This document shows, in pieces, positions 42,281 through 53,105 of a DNA stretch of 53,105 nt; within the stretch, counting starts at the first letter, position 1; each line of letters begins with the position of its first letter. The notes beneath the pieces are model-generated. The model did no database searches, had not been told where the DNA came from, and saw only the letters and a program-made list of their open reading frames with translations. The position numbers and the translations under genes are program-made. Source of the DNA: Zygnema cylindricum (Eukaryota; Streptophyta; Zygnematophyceae; Zygnematales; Zygnemataceae); the NCBI GenBank assembly GCA_037447655.1, contig JBBHKE010002682.1, positions 177,034 through 230,138 of the forward strand, in the 5' to 3' direction.

Positions 42281-45183
42281 CTCTGCAAGGTGGAAATCTA
42301 GTCCAGCTTTATCAATTGTTAGAAATGGAATAGAATGGAACGGATGTCTTTTTTGGTAAAGGACATAACTGCAATCATGTTTAAGGTAGACTCCATGGAC
42401 CGGCTCTACAAGAATTTGGCACATTATTTGCGGATTAGTTCCTTAATGGAAGAGGTTTATGTTTGACAGATTTTTGACGTCAGAAATGTAGTCTGTAAAG
42501 ATATTTTCCCTTTAGGAGTATAGTTTGTAAAGATAATTGTCTTAAGTTAGTGGCTATTGTTGCAGAGAGTGAAGCCAGCTATGTGCAAGCTGGTGAGCTT
42601 TTCCAAACTTTTAAACAAGATTTAGGAGTGCGTGAATCTGAAATGTGCTGATTCTGGAACACTTCTATAAATTGGAAACGTATCAACTTTCCTGCTGTTA
42701 AGTTTGCTCGGATAATTTATTTTTTTAAATGCATCCATCATTTGTAACACGGGCATCCCAACCACATTATTTGAGTGTTGGTTCCTAGACAAGGCTCTTT
42801 GTTTTTATGTGTGATAGCTCTATATGGTTTTTAGACTTTTCTCTGCTTTTCCTGTCCCTTTTCGCCCTTATGATTCCATCTCTTTGTACGTTTGGAGCGT
42901 TTTGATATTCGTATAAGGATACTCTTTGATTCTTAATTAATATGACGAGATAGTAGCCAATTTGTTAGAAGGTAAGAAACTTTATTCCACAAATTTCCGG
43001 AGGTAGGTTCTCCTTTCATCTTTGAGGTAAACTATTGTCTTCAGGCAACCGGCTTCGCTCCTGTTCTCTTTCCATGAAACGTAATTTATTATTGAGTTCA
43101 CATGGTTTGATGTAGGTTTTCCAACCTGAGCAGTCATCAAAATTATTATTCCCTCCGGTGGTGGGGGCACCTGTGGATTACCAAATCAGCACTGTTCATT
43201 GCCATTTGTAGTGTTAAACATTTCTCGAGCAGTCAAATTACCTTTTCTCATCGCAAAGATTTATGTTTTCCAATTGTGTCATCACGATCGAAAGGGTAAG
43301 ACCTTTTATCTTTCGATCGCTTGCCTCAGAAAAACAATGCAACGGTCGATCACAAAGTTAAATGTCTTTGACTGCTCGAAACATGTTGAACACTAATAGG
43401 GATTGCCAGTGTAGTACAGTTATGAATTACCGCCCGGAATTATTCTATGAATTTGGCATTCTAATAATACTGGCTTAGCATCCCTGGGATTTTTATGGTG
43501 TTAGTTTACTTGGGTAATCTGGCGAAGGAGTGAAGGGTGGAGAAGTTAACGGTTGGTCAATTAAGTGTTAAGATAAAAAAAAAGCACTTTTTGACTGGTC
43601 AATTGTGTCATCGATCTGCATTGTCTTTATACAAATATGTTTCCTAGAGGCTTATGAAGCATTTAAAGTTGGTGTGTTTGTTCGTCTCTGCTTATGTATG
43701 TCCTTGCTGCATGATTGTCGACTGATGAGAATCCTACATGTTTCTGCTTATTTCTAACTCTTTTTATCATTGGCTTGGGAGGCATATGCAACAGAAACCA
43801 TAGCTTTACAATTTTTTAATTGACCAGGGTTCCAGCCTCGAAAAATTGCTGGACTTAAAAGTAGGTTTCTTTTGCTGGATGATGCAATGTTATACTATAT
43901 CTGGTCAACTTTTTCATTGTCACTCTCGTATATCTGAAGCGCATGGTTTGGTTGTAGTGTTTTAAGGCACTTGCCAGTAGTAATTCAACTGAAGCTTGTT
44001 TTATGAGTCAACATAGTTGTCTGTGAAGGCTAGGTTCCAAGCTCGTGAAGAGGATTTCGAGTGAAAGTTAAAAGCTCCATATATCATGTTCATGCTGCGC
44101 TATATGTTTAAGAATATGCTATTATTAGACTATACGTTACAAGCGTAAAGAACACTTCCTGTTATTGTCTTTTAACATTTGATTTTTTAAGGTAATGAAT
44201 CCTACCCGTTTTTGCGTTTTAACACTCCTGCGGATTAACTAATTTTAGCCTTGTTTTTGTTTTTCTAGCTCACTTGATGTGAGTTAATTCAAATGTTGTG
44301 GAAAGGACCTGTCTTTTATGAAGGCTTCAAGGAGTGATTAACAGTGCGGATTTAGGTCTAGGTTTTTTGTATGTCTATGTTCACTGGTGAACAATTACTA
44401 GGCATTTACATGTTAACAGATTTAACAAACGAGCAGATATGACGTTGATGGTGGCGATGACGGTATGGAATTATGTTAGTCGCACTGGAACGAATTTTTA
44501 GCTCAAAAATAGTTTACAGTTGTCAGTAAATGTTGGTTAATCGAGCTTTATATTTTTGGTACAGGCTTTGAAATTCTGGAACTATTTTCGCATCTAGAAA
44601 GCCAACGACAAACTCTCTTATTGGCATGTTCTGCAAGAACTTGTCTGACGTGTTGTCTGTTTGTTCTCACATTGACAGGTTAAATGTTTAGTTGTGACCG
44701 GGAATGCTGTAAAACAAGATGTACAGTTTCATGTAGAAGCTTGAAGAACAGATCATTATCGTTATTGTTATCATCGGTTTTATACTTCATGGCGCTAATT
44801 GCAAATCCACCAAATCAACAAAGAGCATCAGAATGAGAGTTAAGCAAGAGTTTACTACTCCAAACCGCTTCGAAATACATTACTTCTCCTTATGAAACTG
44901 ATTCATAGGGAAAAAATAAAAACACCCGAGATGGGCACAAAACATTGATTTGAACATTATCTTGCACCTAAAAAAAAAAAAAAAAAAAGGAGTTAAACTA
45001 AAATCATCAGCCTGTTAAGAAAAATAAATAAAAACAAGAGGATGCCACTACAGATCGCTTATTGATTGTCTCCATTTCAGACAAAAAAGAATATTACCAT
45101 CCAAAACTTCCGCAAAAACTGCTCAAAAAATTGCAAAAAAGTAAACTTAAAAACAAAATTGTTGTCATACAAAACTTTTCAAA
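42281..45183. other. Intergenic region between Hub1 and Mia40
   Basis: AT-rich; contains the 3' UTR of Hub1 and a foldback element (43209-43395). A poly-A run lies at about 44970-44987. I see no further exon or RNA gene. Confidence 0.5.
43209..43395. mobile_element. Foldback MITE with TAGTGTT ends
   Basis: 187 bp with inverted ends of about 29 bp: TAGTGTTAAACATTTCTCGA on the left and TAGTGTTCAACATGTTTCGA on the right (inverted), both continuing GCAGTCAAA. The centre also contains inverted CGATCGAAAG/CTTTCGATCG. Flanking 8-mers do not match, so the target duplication is lost or the boundary is off by a few bases. Confidence 0.65.
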
Positions 45184-47056
45184 TTATGTTGTCTTCTTTT
45201 CCTCTTCTCCTTTTTCCTCCTCCACCGACTGTCTCAAATCTTCCGAAAATTCGTCCGGGTGATCCACAACACAACTTTGTAACGCTATAAATTGTTCGAC
45301 ACAATCTGAACCCTGGAAAACCCCAAAAGAAAAACCTATTTATTGATCAACGACTTCAAACAATTTACACTTGTAAAACATAGTTAAAAGAATGATTTTA
45401 TTTTTTTCTCTACCTTTCCCTTTCCACTCCTTCCCCCACTCTTCACTTTCTTCTCTACTTTCTCCTTCATCTCACTCCTCGCATACAACAAAACCTTCTT
45501 TAAAAAAACACTTTCCTCAAGGATTTTTTAGGGTTTCTTAGGGACCAAAAATCCCCTTCCTCCTACCTTCTCCTTTTTATCTCACTCCTCATGGACCCAA
45601 AAAATTCTCGTCTGAACGCGGTGTTTTGTAATTTTTTCCAAAGGTTTTTTTTAAGAAGATATTTTTAAGGTTTACCAAACCACCCACACTATTATTTCCT
45701 CCTCTCTCCTTTCTACTTTTCTCTTTCCCTGATGAACAAGAAAACCCTCACCAAAAAGCCTTCGTTTTATGCTCTCTTAAGTTTCCAATCCCTCAACTCT
45801 CCCCCTCTCCCTTTTAACTCCTCCTCCTCACCCACTCCCTCTCTCCCTCCCTCCCTCCCTCCCTCCCTCCTGATGTAAAAAAACCTCCTCCTAAAGCCGT
45901 TTTTCCGTATTTCTTTCACCGATATTTTACTGGTTTTAAAGATATCATTCGGTTCCCTCCTCTATGATCTCCTCCTCTTCCCTTATTACCTTCTCCTCTG
46001 CCTCACTCCTCATAAAACAAGAAAAAGCTCCCTTGAAAGCTCCTCCACAGGGACCGTCCCTCAGCTCGGCCACACACGGACACCGGAGCGCCCTCTCGAT
46101 TCTCTCCTCCACACTCTCACTCTCCTCCCCCTCCATCATCTCTGGACCCCCCAATAAAATCGGAAAAAACGGTGATTGAATTGAAAAAAATGGTGATTGA
46201 ATTGGAAAAAAAACGGTGATTGTATTGGAAAAAAACGGTAATTGAATTGGGAAAAACGGTAATAGAATTGGAAAAAAAGGCGATTAAATTGGAAAAACAG
46301 GGCAAGGAGAGAAAATGTAATTATAGTAGGTAGGGATGTCGATAAGAAAAAAAGGTCGTAATTAAAACTAAAAATTAAAATATACCCTTTTTTCTCCAAT
46401 TATAAGAATGTCTTTCTCTAAAACAATTTTAAATTGCATAAATGTCATTTCGGTTTCATTTTAATGTAGATTCAAATTTTTCAAATATTTTCAAATATGA
46501 TAAAACCCTAAAAATATTCTTGATTTCTTCTTTCTTTCTTTGACACACTTTTTTTTTTAAGAAAAAAATAGCCCTAAATAAAAAAAATTAACCCAAAATA
46601 AAATCCGCGTGTGTGTAAAAAAACTTTTATTATCTTTTGTAATAACAAAAAAAAAACACCAAATGGAGGGAAAAAAATAGGAAAAAAAACTAAAAACATC
46701 GATTCATAGTTTCCACTGTAGGAATTAATTCCAGAATTGAAAAATAAAACTTATTAATTAAATAAAATTATAGTTCCACTATGGGCCAAAATTCAAAAAA
46801 ACTGAAAAATAAAATGAATAAAATTATTAAAAATCAAATTATGATTAGCTTCCAAAGTTTGGATTACAAATAGAAAGTTTACAAGTTTCAGTTTAACACG
46901 TCTTTAAAAAAAAAAAAAAAAAAAAAACAAATTTATCCCACCTTGACTAAGTTGCGCCATGGCTGACTCTGCGTCCAGCTGCCCTGCTGACGTGGCATCC
47001 TCTACGTTCCCTTCCATAATTTTCCGTACATTTACGTCTGTACTGCGGGCAGCCAT
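45184..47056 (-). CDS. MIA40: Mia40 (CHCHD4-type mitochondrial import oxidoreductase)
   Basis: Three exons on the minus strand: 47056-46942, 46141-45990, 45312-45184; all phases fit; 131 residues. Start MAARSTDVNVRK, then an acidic segment, then the redox-active CPC motif (59-61, RALRCPCVAEL), the first CX9C (C70, C80: CGGAFKGAFSC) and the second CX9C (C93, C103: CVEQFIALQSC), followed by HPDEF and an acidic tail. Mia40 oxidises cysteine-rich proteins in the intermembrane space with Erv1, and in plants also serves peroxisomal proteins. There is no membrane anchor, as in the plant and animal short forms. Exon 1 is inferred from phase and splice sites (donor GTGGGA, acceptor GGTCCAG) since the N-terminus is poorly conserved. 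Confidence 0.9.
45837..45869 (+). repeat. (CCCT)n microsatellite
   Basis: CTCCCTCCCTCCCTCCC run in the pyrimidine-rich intron 2 of Mia40 (plus strand; GGGA on the sense strand). Confidence 0.9.
46159..46302 (+). repeat. Imperfect 20-24-bp tandem repeats in Mia40 intron 1
   Basis: About six units of GGTGATTGAATTGGAAAAAA type with length variation in the A run. The array ends about 20 bp from the exon 2 acceptor; on the sense strand it is T-rich and may serve as an extended pyrimidine tract. Confidence 0.8.
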
Positions 47057-49643
47057 GGACCCGGTTCGGCAGAGAGATAGGGAAAACCTGAAAGAGAAGG
47101 AAAATCGTCCTCCGGCCGCCACGTGGACGTTTCCGAATGAGCCAAACAGGAAAGGAGTGTGGCCTGAATAAGAGGTACCAAACGTACGAATTTTGACTTT
47201 TTTTACGAAAAAATCGTATACTTTTTTCTGTACGGATAAAAAGTACGGAAAATACACGAAAATGTACGTAAAACAGAGTACACCGTGAATCGCTATTAAA
47301 GCTAAAAAATAATTAATGTAAATAAACAATTAGTGTTAATAGCTCTATTTTGGGCTCAAACGCCTAACGCTAATTTTGTACATTGTATTTGTACAGTACA
47401 CCGCGAATCGTAATTAGAGTAAATAAAAAATTGGAGTAAAAAAAGAGAAAAAAATAATTAGAGTTGTTAACTCTAATTTGTGTGATAAAACTTTTTCAAA
47501 AAGAAATTTAGGGTACGTCCCCATGTATTAAAGTATCTACTTTTCTATGTCTTTTTGCCCTTAAATTCAGGGAACTTTGACAAAAACTTTAACCGTACGG
47601 GAAAATCATTTTTACCAAAGTAGTGTGAACGTCAATTCATACTTTGGATGTACGGCGTGGGCGTCGTCATGTGAACGCATTTTGGCGTTTTCCCCATTTC
47701 GACCCCCGGGCAAGAGAATCCAGCCCAAAAAAAAACTTCATCCAGAATCACCTCGATAGGGTGATTTTAGTTCAAGTACCGCCCAAAAAACTAATGAAAA
47801 ACGAACCCCGCACGCGCCACACGATTTGTAAAAATTTTGGACAAGGGAGAGTCCTCACTATTTTTATCCGTGCCCCTCACGCGCTATGAACGGAAAAAAA
47901 ATTGCAGGGGTCTCAGACTTCCACTTGCATTCATGGGTCCTTTGCATAATATTTTGTCGTCGTCGCCTCTCCTCTCTCCCTCTCACACTATCGCTTGTAT
48001 CTCACACTTTTTAGAATGAGACACGACAATATTGGCATAAAATGAAAGATCTTTGAAAAATATATTTTTTTAATTTTTTTAGGTTTTTATTTAATGGCAA
48101 GTCGAATGAGAACAGTAGAAAAAGCGAAATCGGGAAACCATGGCGGAAGGTTTTTGAATTCGGACATCGACGATGTCACAAGTGAGCGTGACATCACAAT
48201 GTCACCAAACCCTAAACATCTGCAATTTCACAAAAGTCTAGACGTCTACAGCTGTCCCTGTTTTTGTTGACATCACCAATCGTCTGAAGTTTAGTAGTCG
48301 CCTTCAATCGTCACAAAGTTATACCTACGTCTACAACTGTCACATGTCAAAGTTCCGATTTCATTTTCGCACATTGGGACGCTCTTCAAAGTAGTACGGA
48401 GAATATTCACTACAGTCCAAAATTCTTTATCAAAGTACTGATTACATAACGGCGTACCCTTAGGGTGCGTCTCTATGTACTTCAAACTTAGAGATTTTTT
48501 TTGTTTTTTAGCGCAGATCCGGCGGACCCGGATTTCGGGTGTCCCTATGTGTACCAAACGAAATTGTCACTTAGGGCGTGACGATTGTATACGTCGACAA
48601 TGCCCATGACGGCTGTCAACGTCAACAATCTGTGATGACGCACGTTATTTTTCGTAACTGCTTGTGACGTCGCGTGTTTTTTCGTGACATTGTAGACCTA
48701 CCGCCCTCTAGCCTGTGCCGTTTCACGGTTAAAGAAGATGCGTTTTGACTTTGCGTCTATTGTCGGCTCGACGTGAAATGGCATCGGAACCTTGAGACCC
48801 TTGCAAAAAAAAATCCCGTACCGGATGGAAACGGACAGAACAAAACAAACTGTGTACTTCTATTTGTCGTATTAAACAAAAACGGACAAAACATAGCGAA
48901 TCGTGTACACTTCCACGTCGCTTGAAATCGTTTGATTTTTTTGTACAAAACATTACACGTGCGAATACGTGTTCTTATTTGTTTATATAAAATCCTTAGT
49001 TTTAAAACACATCGGCCCTGTATTTTAAAGATAAGGTTGAAGATGACTTTTTTTGTCGTCGAAGTGGGTCGAAGAACACAAGACGACAAGATGTAGTACA
49101 TTTTAAATTCGATGATGACGCAAAATGTACTTCTCTTTTTTCTATTTTATTGTACGGTTGAAACTTACGCGGTACGGCTCTAAGTTTTACAGGAAAACGA
49201 CAGAAAAAAACCCTTACTTAGGCACACAGAGACGCACCCTTACTCTCATTTATTTAAGTATTATAATTTGACGCGTTGAATATCTATACTGTAAATTAGT
49301 TATTCGTACAGAATCGGACAAAACGTACAGTTTATCGTCACTATGACGTTTGCACAACGCGGTTTGTTAAAACGCAGTTACATGATAACGGCCTGAATTA
49401 AATAATTATTTGTACTTTTTTACTTAATAAATTACAATTTTGCACGGCCAGACACCGACCGTACGCCACACTATTTAAAACGGCATTGTATTACAGTTAT
49501 TAACGCTCATTCAAAAAGTACCTTAAATAGTATAATGAAAAATTTAGAATCATTTACTCTATTTAACGTGATAGAGTCGAAATTTAGGGTGACCGAATAA
49601 GCGTTATTTACTCTAATTACGATTCGTGGTTTAGTGTAATTTG
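47057..49643. other. Region upstream of Mia40, GTAC-rich, no supported gene
   Basis: Contains the presumed Mia40 promoter. MITE-end-like words (ACACCGTGAATCGCTATTAA near 47280, ACACCGCGAATCG near 47398) suggest a decayed member of the foldback family. CGTAC words are frequent. Open frames show no recognisable domain. Confidence 0.5.
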
Positions 49644-50377
49644 TAGTGTTGTGTATCGGCAAAAAAATTATCGCGATAACACCGATACTGATAGTTATCG
49701 GTTATCGAATGGTCAGAGGTCCCGATATATCGGACCAAGACCAACAAATTCTTTATCAACGATAAGTCCATAACATTAAAAAAATATAGTACGCATAAAA
49801 TAGTATTTTATAATATATTGTATTATATTATTGATTTTATATAGCATGGCATGCCACGTATAAGAATTTATTTCGTATTCTGTTTAACTGGAGTTTATTA
49901 CGGACAACGCAGCACATAAACGTTGCAAAATTTAAAACAATAGTTTATGGTTATAAAACTATAGTACCGAAACGAAAAAAATAAATTACATTGTAAATTT
50001 GTAAAATCAAACTTTTTCGAAAAACAGACAAGCAAAGCAGACGAACAAATATGTCACAATTCCGCCATTTACAGCCACCATCTTCTAAAAATTATGTAAC
50101 AAATCATCACTTATTTGTTTTTTTTCCAAAATCGAAGGGAAGGGGGTCCGCGGCTTGTCCGAGGAATAACGCGTACAGCTGAGTTTACTGGTCGTACAAT
50201 TAGTTGTGCGGTTCGTATAGTAATCGCTAATAGTTATTGATATCGTTGCTATCGCGATTATTGGCGATAACACCCATATCGATATATCGTGCCAATATAT
50301 CGATAATCGAAAACACGAAAAAAAGGCCCATATCGGCTATCGACAAATCCTTGCCGATACACAACACTATTAATTTG
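49636..50377. mobile_element. hAT-like MITE (49644-50369)
   Basis: 726-bp element with perfect 19-bp inverted ends TAGTGTTGTGTATCGGCAA. The flanking 8-mers GTAATTTG and TTAATTTG differ only in the first base, matching a slightly decayed 8-bp target duplication. The interior carries GCGATAA/TTATCGC-type words like the element at 9-390. No transposase is seen. Confidence 0.85.
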
Positions 50378-51173
50378 GATACATATCCCCATATTGTAGC
50401 CGCAATATTCGGTATTCACATAGTCGACGTTAGAACACGTGAGAACAGGTTCGCGCGGTTTTCCCCCATCTTTATTATTGGGAATCAAATAAAAGTGCGC
50501 TTTTAAGTGGCAACGCACTTCCATTTTTCGTGTCGACGCATTAATCTTACAAACTTATACTTAATCTATACGCCTGAAAACAAAATGAGCAATTTTACTA
50601 CGGACTTACAGATTTATTACATTACACTATTTAAAAAGGTTCGAAAACAAAGTAATTAACACTAATTAAATAGTACTTATATTAACGTAAAGAAAATATA
50701 GTTATTAATTATAATCTTGGTTTGAGGCTTAAAAGTTTGTGGCGCCTATTTAGTGTTATCAAGGCTAATAACAATTCACAGTGTGGAGAGTTTAAAAGAT
50801 ATTTGAACTGCCGTTGAAATGTGCTTCGTTTCGTTTTGATTAAGTTGTAGTTGTAATTTCTGATTGAATGTTTTTTATATTGTCTTTTATTATAAAATCA
50901 AAGTCGTTCAATGCATTTTTCAAAAAGTACATTTTTCCCATACGCATATTTATTATTTTTTTAACGTTTCATGCTTGCGTTAAAACCTTTGGTACTAATA
51001 TAATGGCATTCGAGGAGACTTCCGTTGACTATCGGTGAAAATTTCCTTACGCGGAGGAAGTCTCGTTAGGAAAATCATATTGTACGATGAGCCGAATACG
51101 TATTTGTCTACGTGCAAAATTCCCTGATGCATATCATCAAAAATTTCAGTACTATTTAGATTTATAGGTGAAC

Positions 51174-51362
51174 AACGTGTATCGCTATCAATGTTAATGT
51201 CTTCTCCGCCACTTAAAACATATTTCCTCGTATACAATTTGCGAATTGTTTCCGATAATATGATTGAAAGTTAAGGTTATCACCTTCCAATTTGGCGGTT
51301 AGTCTTTGATCGAAAATCAAACAAGTGTGTATGGCAAAAACAATATTCATCAACACTTCTTT
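51174..51362. mobile_element. Decayed foldback MITE (TAA family)
   Basis: Left end CGTGTATCGCTATCAATGTTAATG matches the family end; the interior shares CCACTTAAAACATAT and CACCTTCCAATTTGGCGGT with 564-789 and the copia-split copy. The right end is eroded. Confidence 0.65.
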
Positions 51363-51877
51363 AGTCGAGGCACACGGAAGTAAATATTGAAGGGCGTTAT
51401 ACCTACTCTAGCCCTAACTATTAGCGTTAAGGATTTTATTGGTGCTACATTAAAATATACAATACTAATTTAATGATAGGACCGTGGCGGATAATAATCA
51501 TTTTCCGTTGAATAGCCATAGTAACACTATTTTCTTATCTACCAAAAAAAGAAAGTTGCAAACTAATTAAAGTTATTAACTAAGTAGTTTTACAACCTGC
51601 AGTTTGATTTAAACTGGTCTAAAGAAAAATACTAAACGTTTTTATGTCAATATGAACGTTGTAATTCCAAGTTTAAACGTTTTCTAAAGGTTCAATTTTT
51701 TTCTTGGCACGAACTCATCTATTATCGAATGATTGTCGCATCTCAATACATTAAATTCACCTTTGGATGGAAATCTTCCCTAAGGTTGTAATTCCATTAG
51801 TTATTTTTACTAATCGTTTCGACATACTGATAAGTTTACTTGCAATTTTTATTCAACCAATTTTCAACGAGGTCTTA

Positions 51878-52080
51878 CCAATAGCGTTAATAATGTTTTT
51901 GCCACATAAAACATCTTTTCTCAGTACACACTTGTTCGATTCTCACATACAGACCGCCAATCGGAAGGTGGAAATCTTGGCTTTAAATCGTAGCCGTCAT
52001 ATCTATAATCGAGCAAGTGTGTACACAAAAAATATGTTTTAAGTGGTAGAAAAACATTAGCACAAGTAGCGATACACGAT
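51878..52080. mobile_element. Decayed foldback MITE (TAA family)
   Basis: Interior ACATAAAACATCTTTTCTCA pairs with ATATGTTTTAAGTGG, and the right end GTAGCGATACACG matches the family. The left end is worn (AATAGCGTTAATAATG). Confidence 0.65.
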
Positions 52081-53105
52081 TTGACTCTCGTTTACATACT
52101 TTATGTTGTTTGGTACCATAAAAGTTCGTATTTAAATGTTAAAAAATATATATCATCACCAAATCGTAGACTTTTAATGTAAAGAATTTATAGAAGGTAC
52201 AAAAATGCGACATTCGTGTATGTATACCATATCAATTCACAATTTTTGTTATAATATTTGAAAATCCAAGACGGATTTTTACAAAAGTCAACGAATATGA
52301 AAGAGTATTAGATGATACCCTCCATTCGTGGCTTAAAACGAAACCAATCCGAATTTCCAAATGTACCAAATGAATTCATTTTTTTATTGACCGTTGATAA
52401 AAATATTAAATCGTAAATGTGAAAAGAAAATGTAAAAAAAAAATGTGAAAAAAAAATATGGACAGTCAACGTTTAAGTCCATATATATATTATGTTTATT
52501 TTTTGTTTTTCTTTTATATATAAATTTTTGTTTTGTTTATTTTTTGTTTTTCTTTTATATATAAATATTTGTTTTTTTTATACATTTGATTTTATTATTT
52601 TCTGGCAAATTTATGAAATGGATTTATATTATATTTTTTAATATACTTTGCAAAAAAACGCGTAAAAGTTAATTTTATTAATATTATTATTATTATCAAT
52701 GCGTAATAGATAAAAAAATAAACACGTGATAGATAAAAAAAGTTTTTTTTTTATGAACACGTAACAAATAAAAAAATAGATAATGCGTAACTATTATTAT
52801 TATTATAATTATTTTAATTGAAAATGCGCAAAAAAACGTTTCATATAATTTTTTATATTATATTTAGGTAAAGTATTTAAACGGTCTTTTATTATTTTAG
52901 TTTACATATTTTTTTTGTTTATAAATATATATTTTCTTTTTGTTTTTTATTTGTTTTGTTTTTAAATATATATTTTCTTTTTGTTTTTTATTTGTATTAT
53001 ATATATACCTGAATTTGCAACTGACAGGTATAAAAAAAAAGTGTAAAAAAAAAATGTAAAAGAAAAGTGTAAATGCTAAATTATAAAAATAGTTGCCAGT
53101 TATTT

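Larger units (their letters stand above)
50378..53105. other. AT-rich, MITE-populated end of window
   Basis: No gene supported. It contains two decayed foldback MITEs (51174-51362, 51878-52080) and, from 52.4 kb, very AT-rich DNA with short tandem duplications: TTTTTTGTTTTTCTTTTATA at about 52500 and 52540, and AAATATATATTTTCTTTTTG at about 52923 and 52965. Confidence 0.55.

Overview
This window looks like nuclear DNA from the green-plant lineage, most likely a streptophyte alga or an early-diverging land plant. The evidence is: spliced GT-AG genes with U-rich introns; a Hub1/UBL5 protein nearly identical to the land-plant form; a Mia40 gene; plant-type telomere-like AAACCCT runs; a Ty1/copia element; and very repeat-rich, AT-rich intergenic DNA. 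I cannot name the species.

Genes, in order. (1) 2702-2776 (+): the last coding exon of ribosomal protein eL29; its upstream exons are not visible here. (2) 6667-15436 (-): a ten-exon gene for a predicted 1473-residue protein that joins a BtuF-like metal/corrinoid-receptor domain to an asparagine-synthetase-like PP-ATPase domain and a four-cysteine zinc ribbon. (3) 19194-19699 (-): a tentative two-exon gene for an unrecognised 147-residue protein. (4) 20641-38530 (-): a twelve-exon, about 18 kb gene for a 1120-residue TPR plus SET-MYND protein; all exons join in phase. (5) 42059-42280 (+): Hub1/UBL5, intronless. (6) 45184-47056 (-): Mia40, three exons.

Mobile DNA. The roughly 8 kb last intron of the TPR-SET-MYND gene (20809-28778) holds a young, antisense copia element (21002-26450, TSD CCAAT) inserted into a foldback MITE. 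Beside it lies a miniature LTR element (26656-28371, TSD ATGTC) with only 61 bp between its LTRs (just PBS and PPT), and each LTR carries a tRNA-like Pol III unit. Elsewhere there are three hAT-like MITEs (two with exact 8-bp TSDs, one with a 7-of-8 match), a family of foldback MITEs with a TAA-type TSD, (TATTG/TATCG)n arrays, a 19-bp minisatellite, purine and G-rich tracts, and (AT)n runs.

The genes are unrelated housekeeping or regulatory loci rather than a pathway. The two most unusual items are the tRNA-bearing miniature LTR element, which resembles in plan the 5S-bearing Cassandra elements, and the BtuF/asparagine-synthetase-like fusion protein. Exon models rest on reading frame, splice-site sequence, phase and family resemblance; no alignment or transcript data were available.
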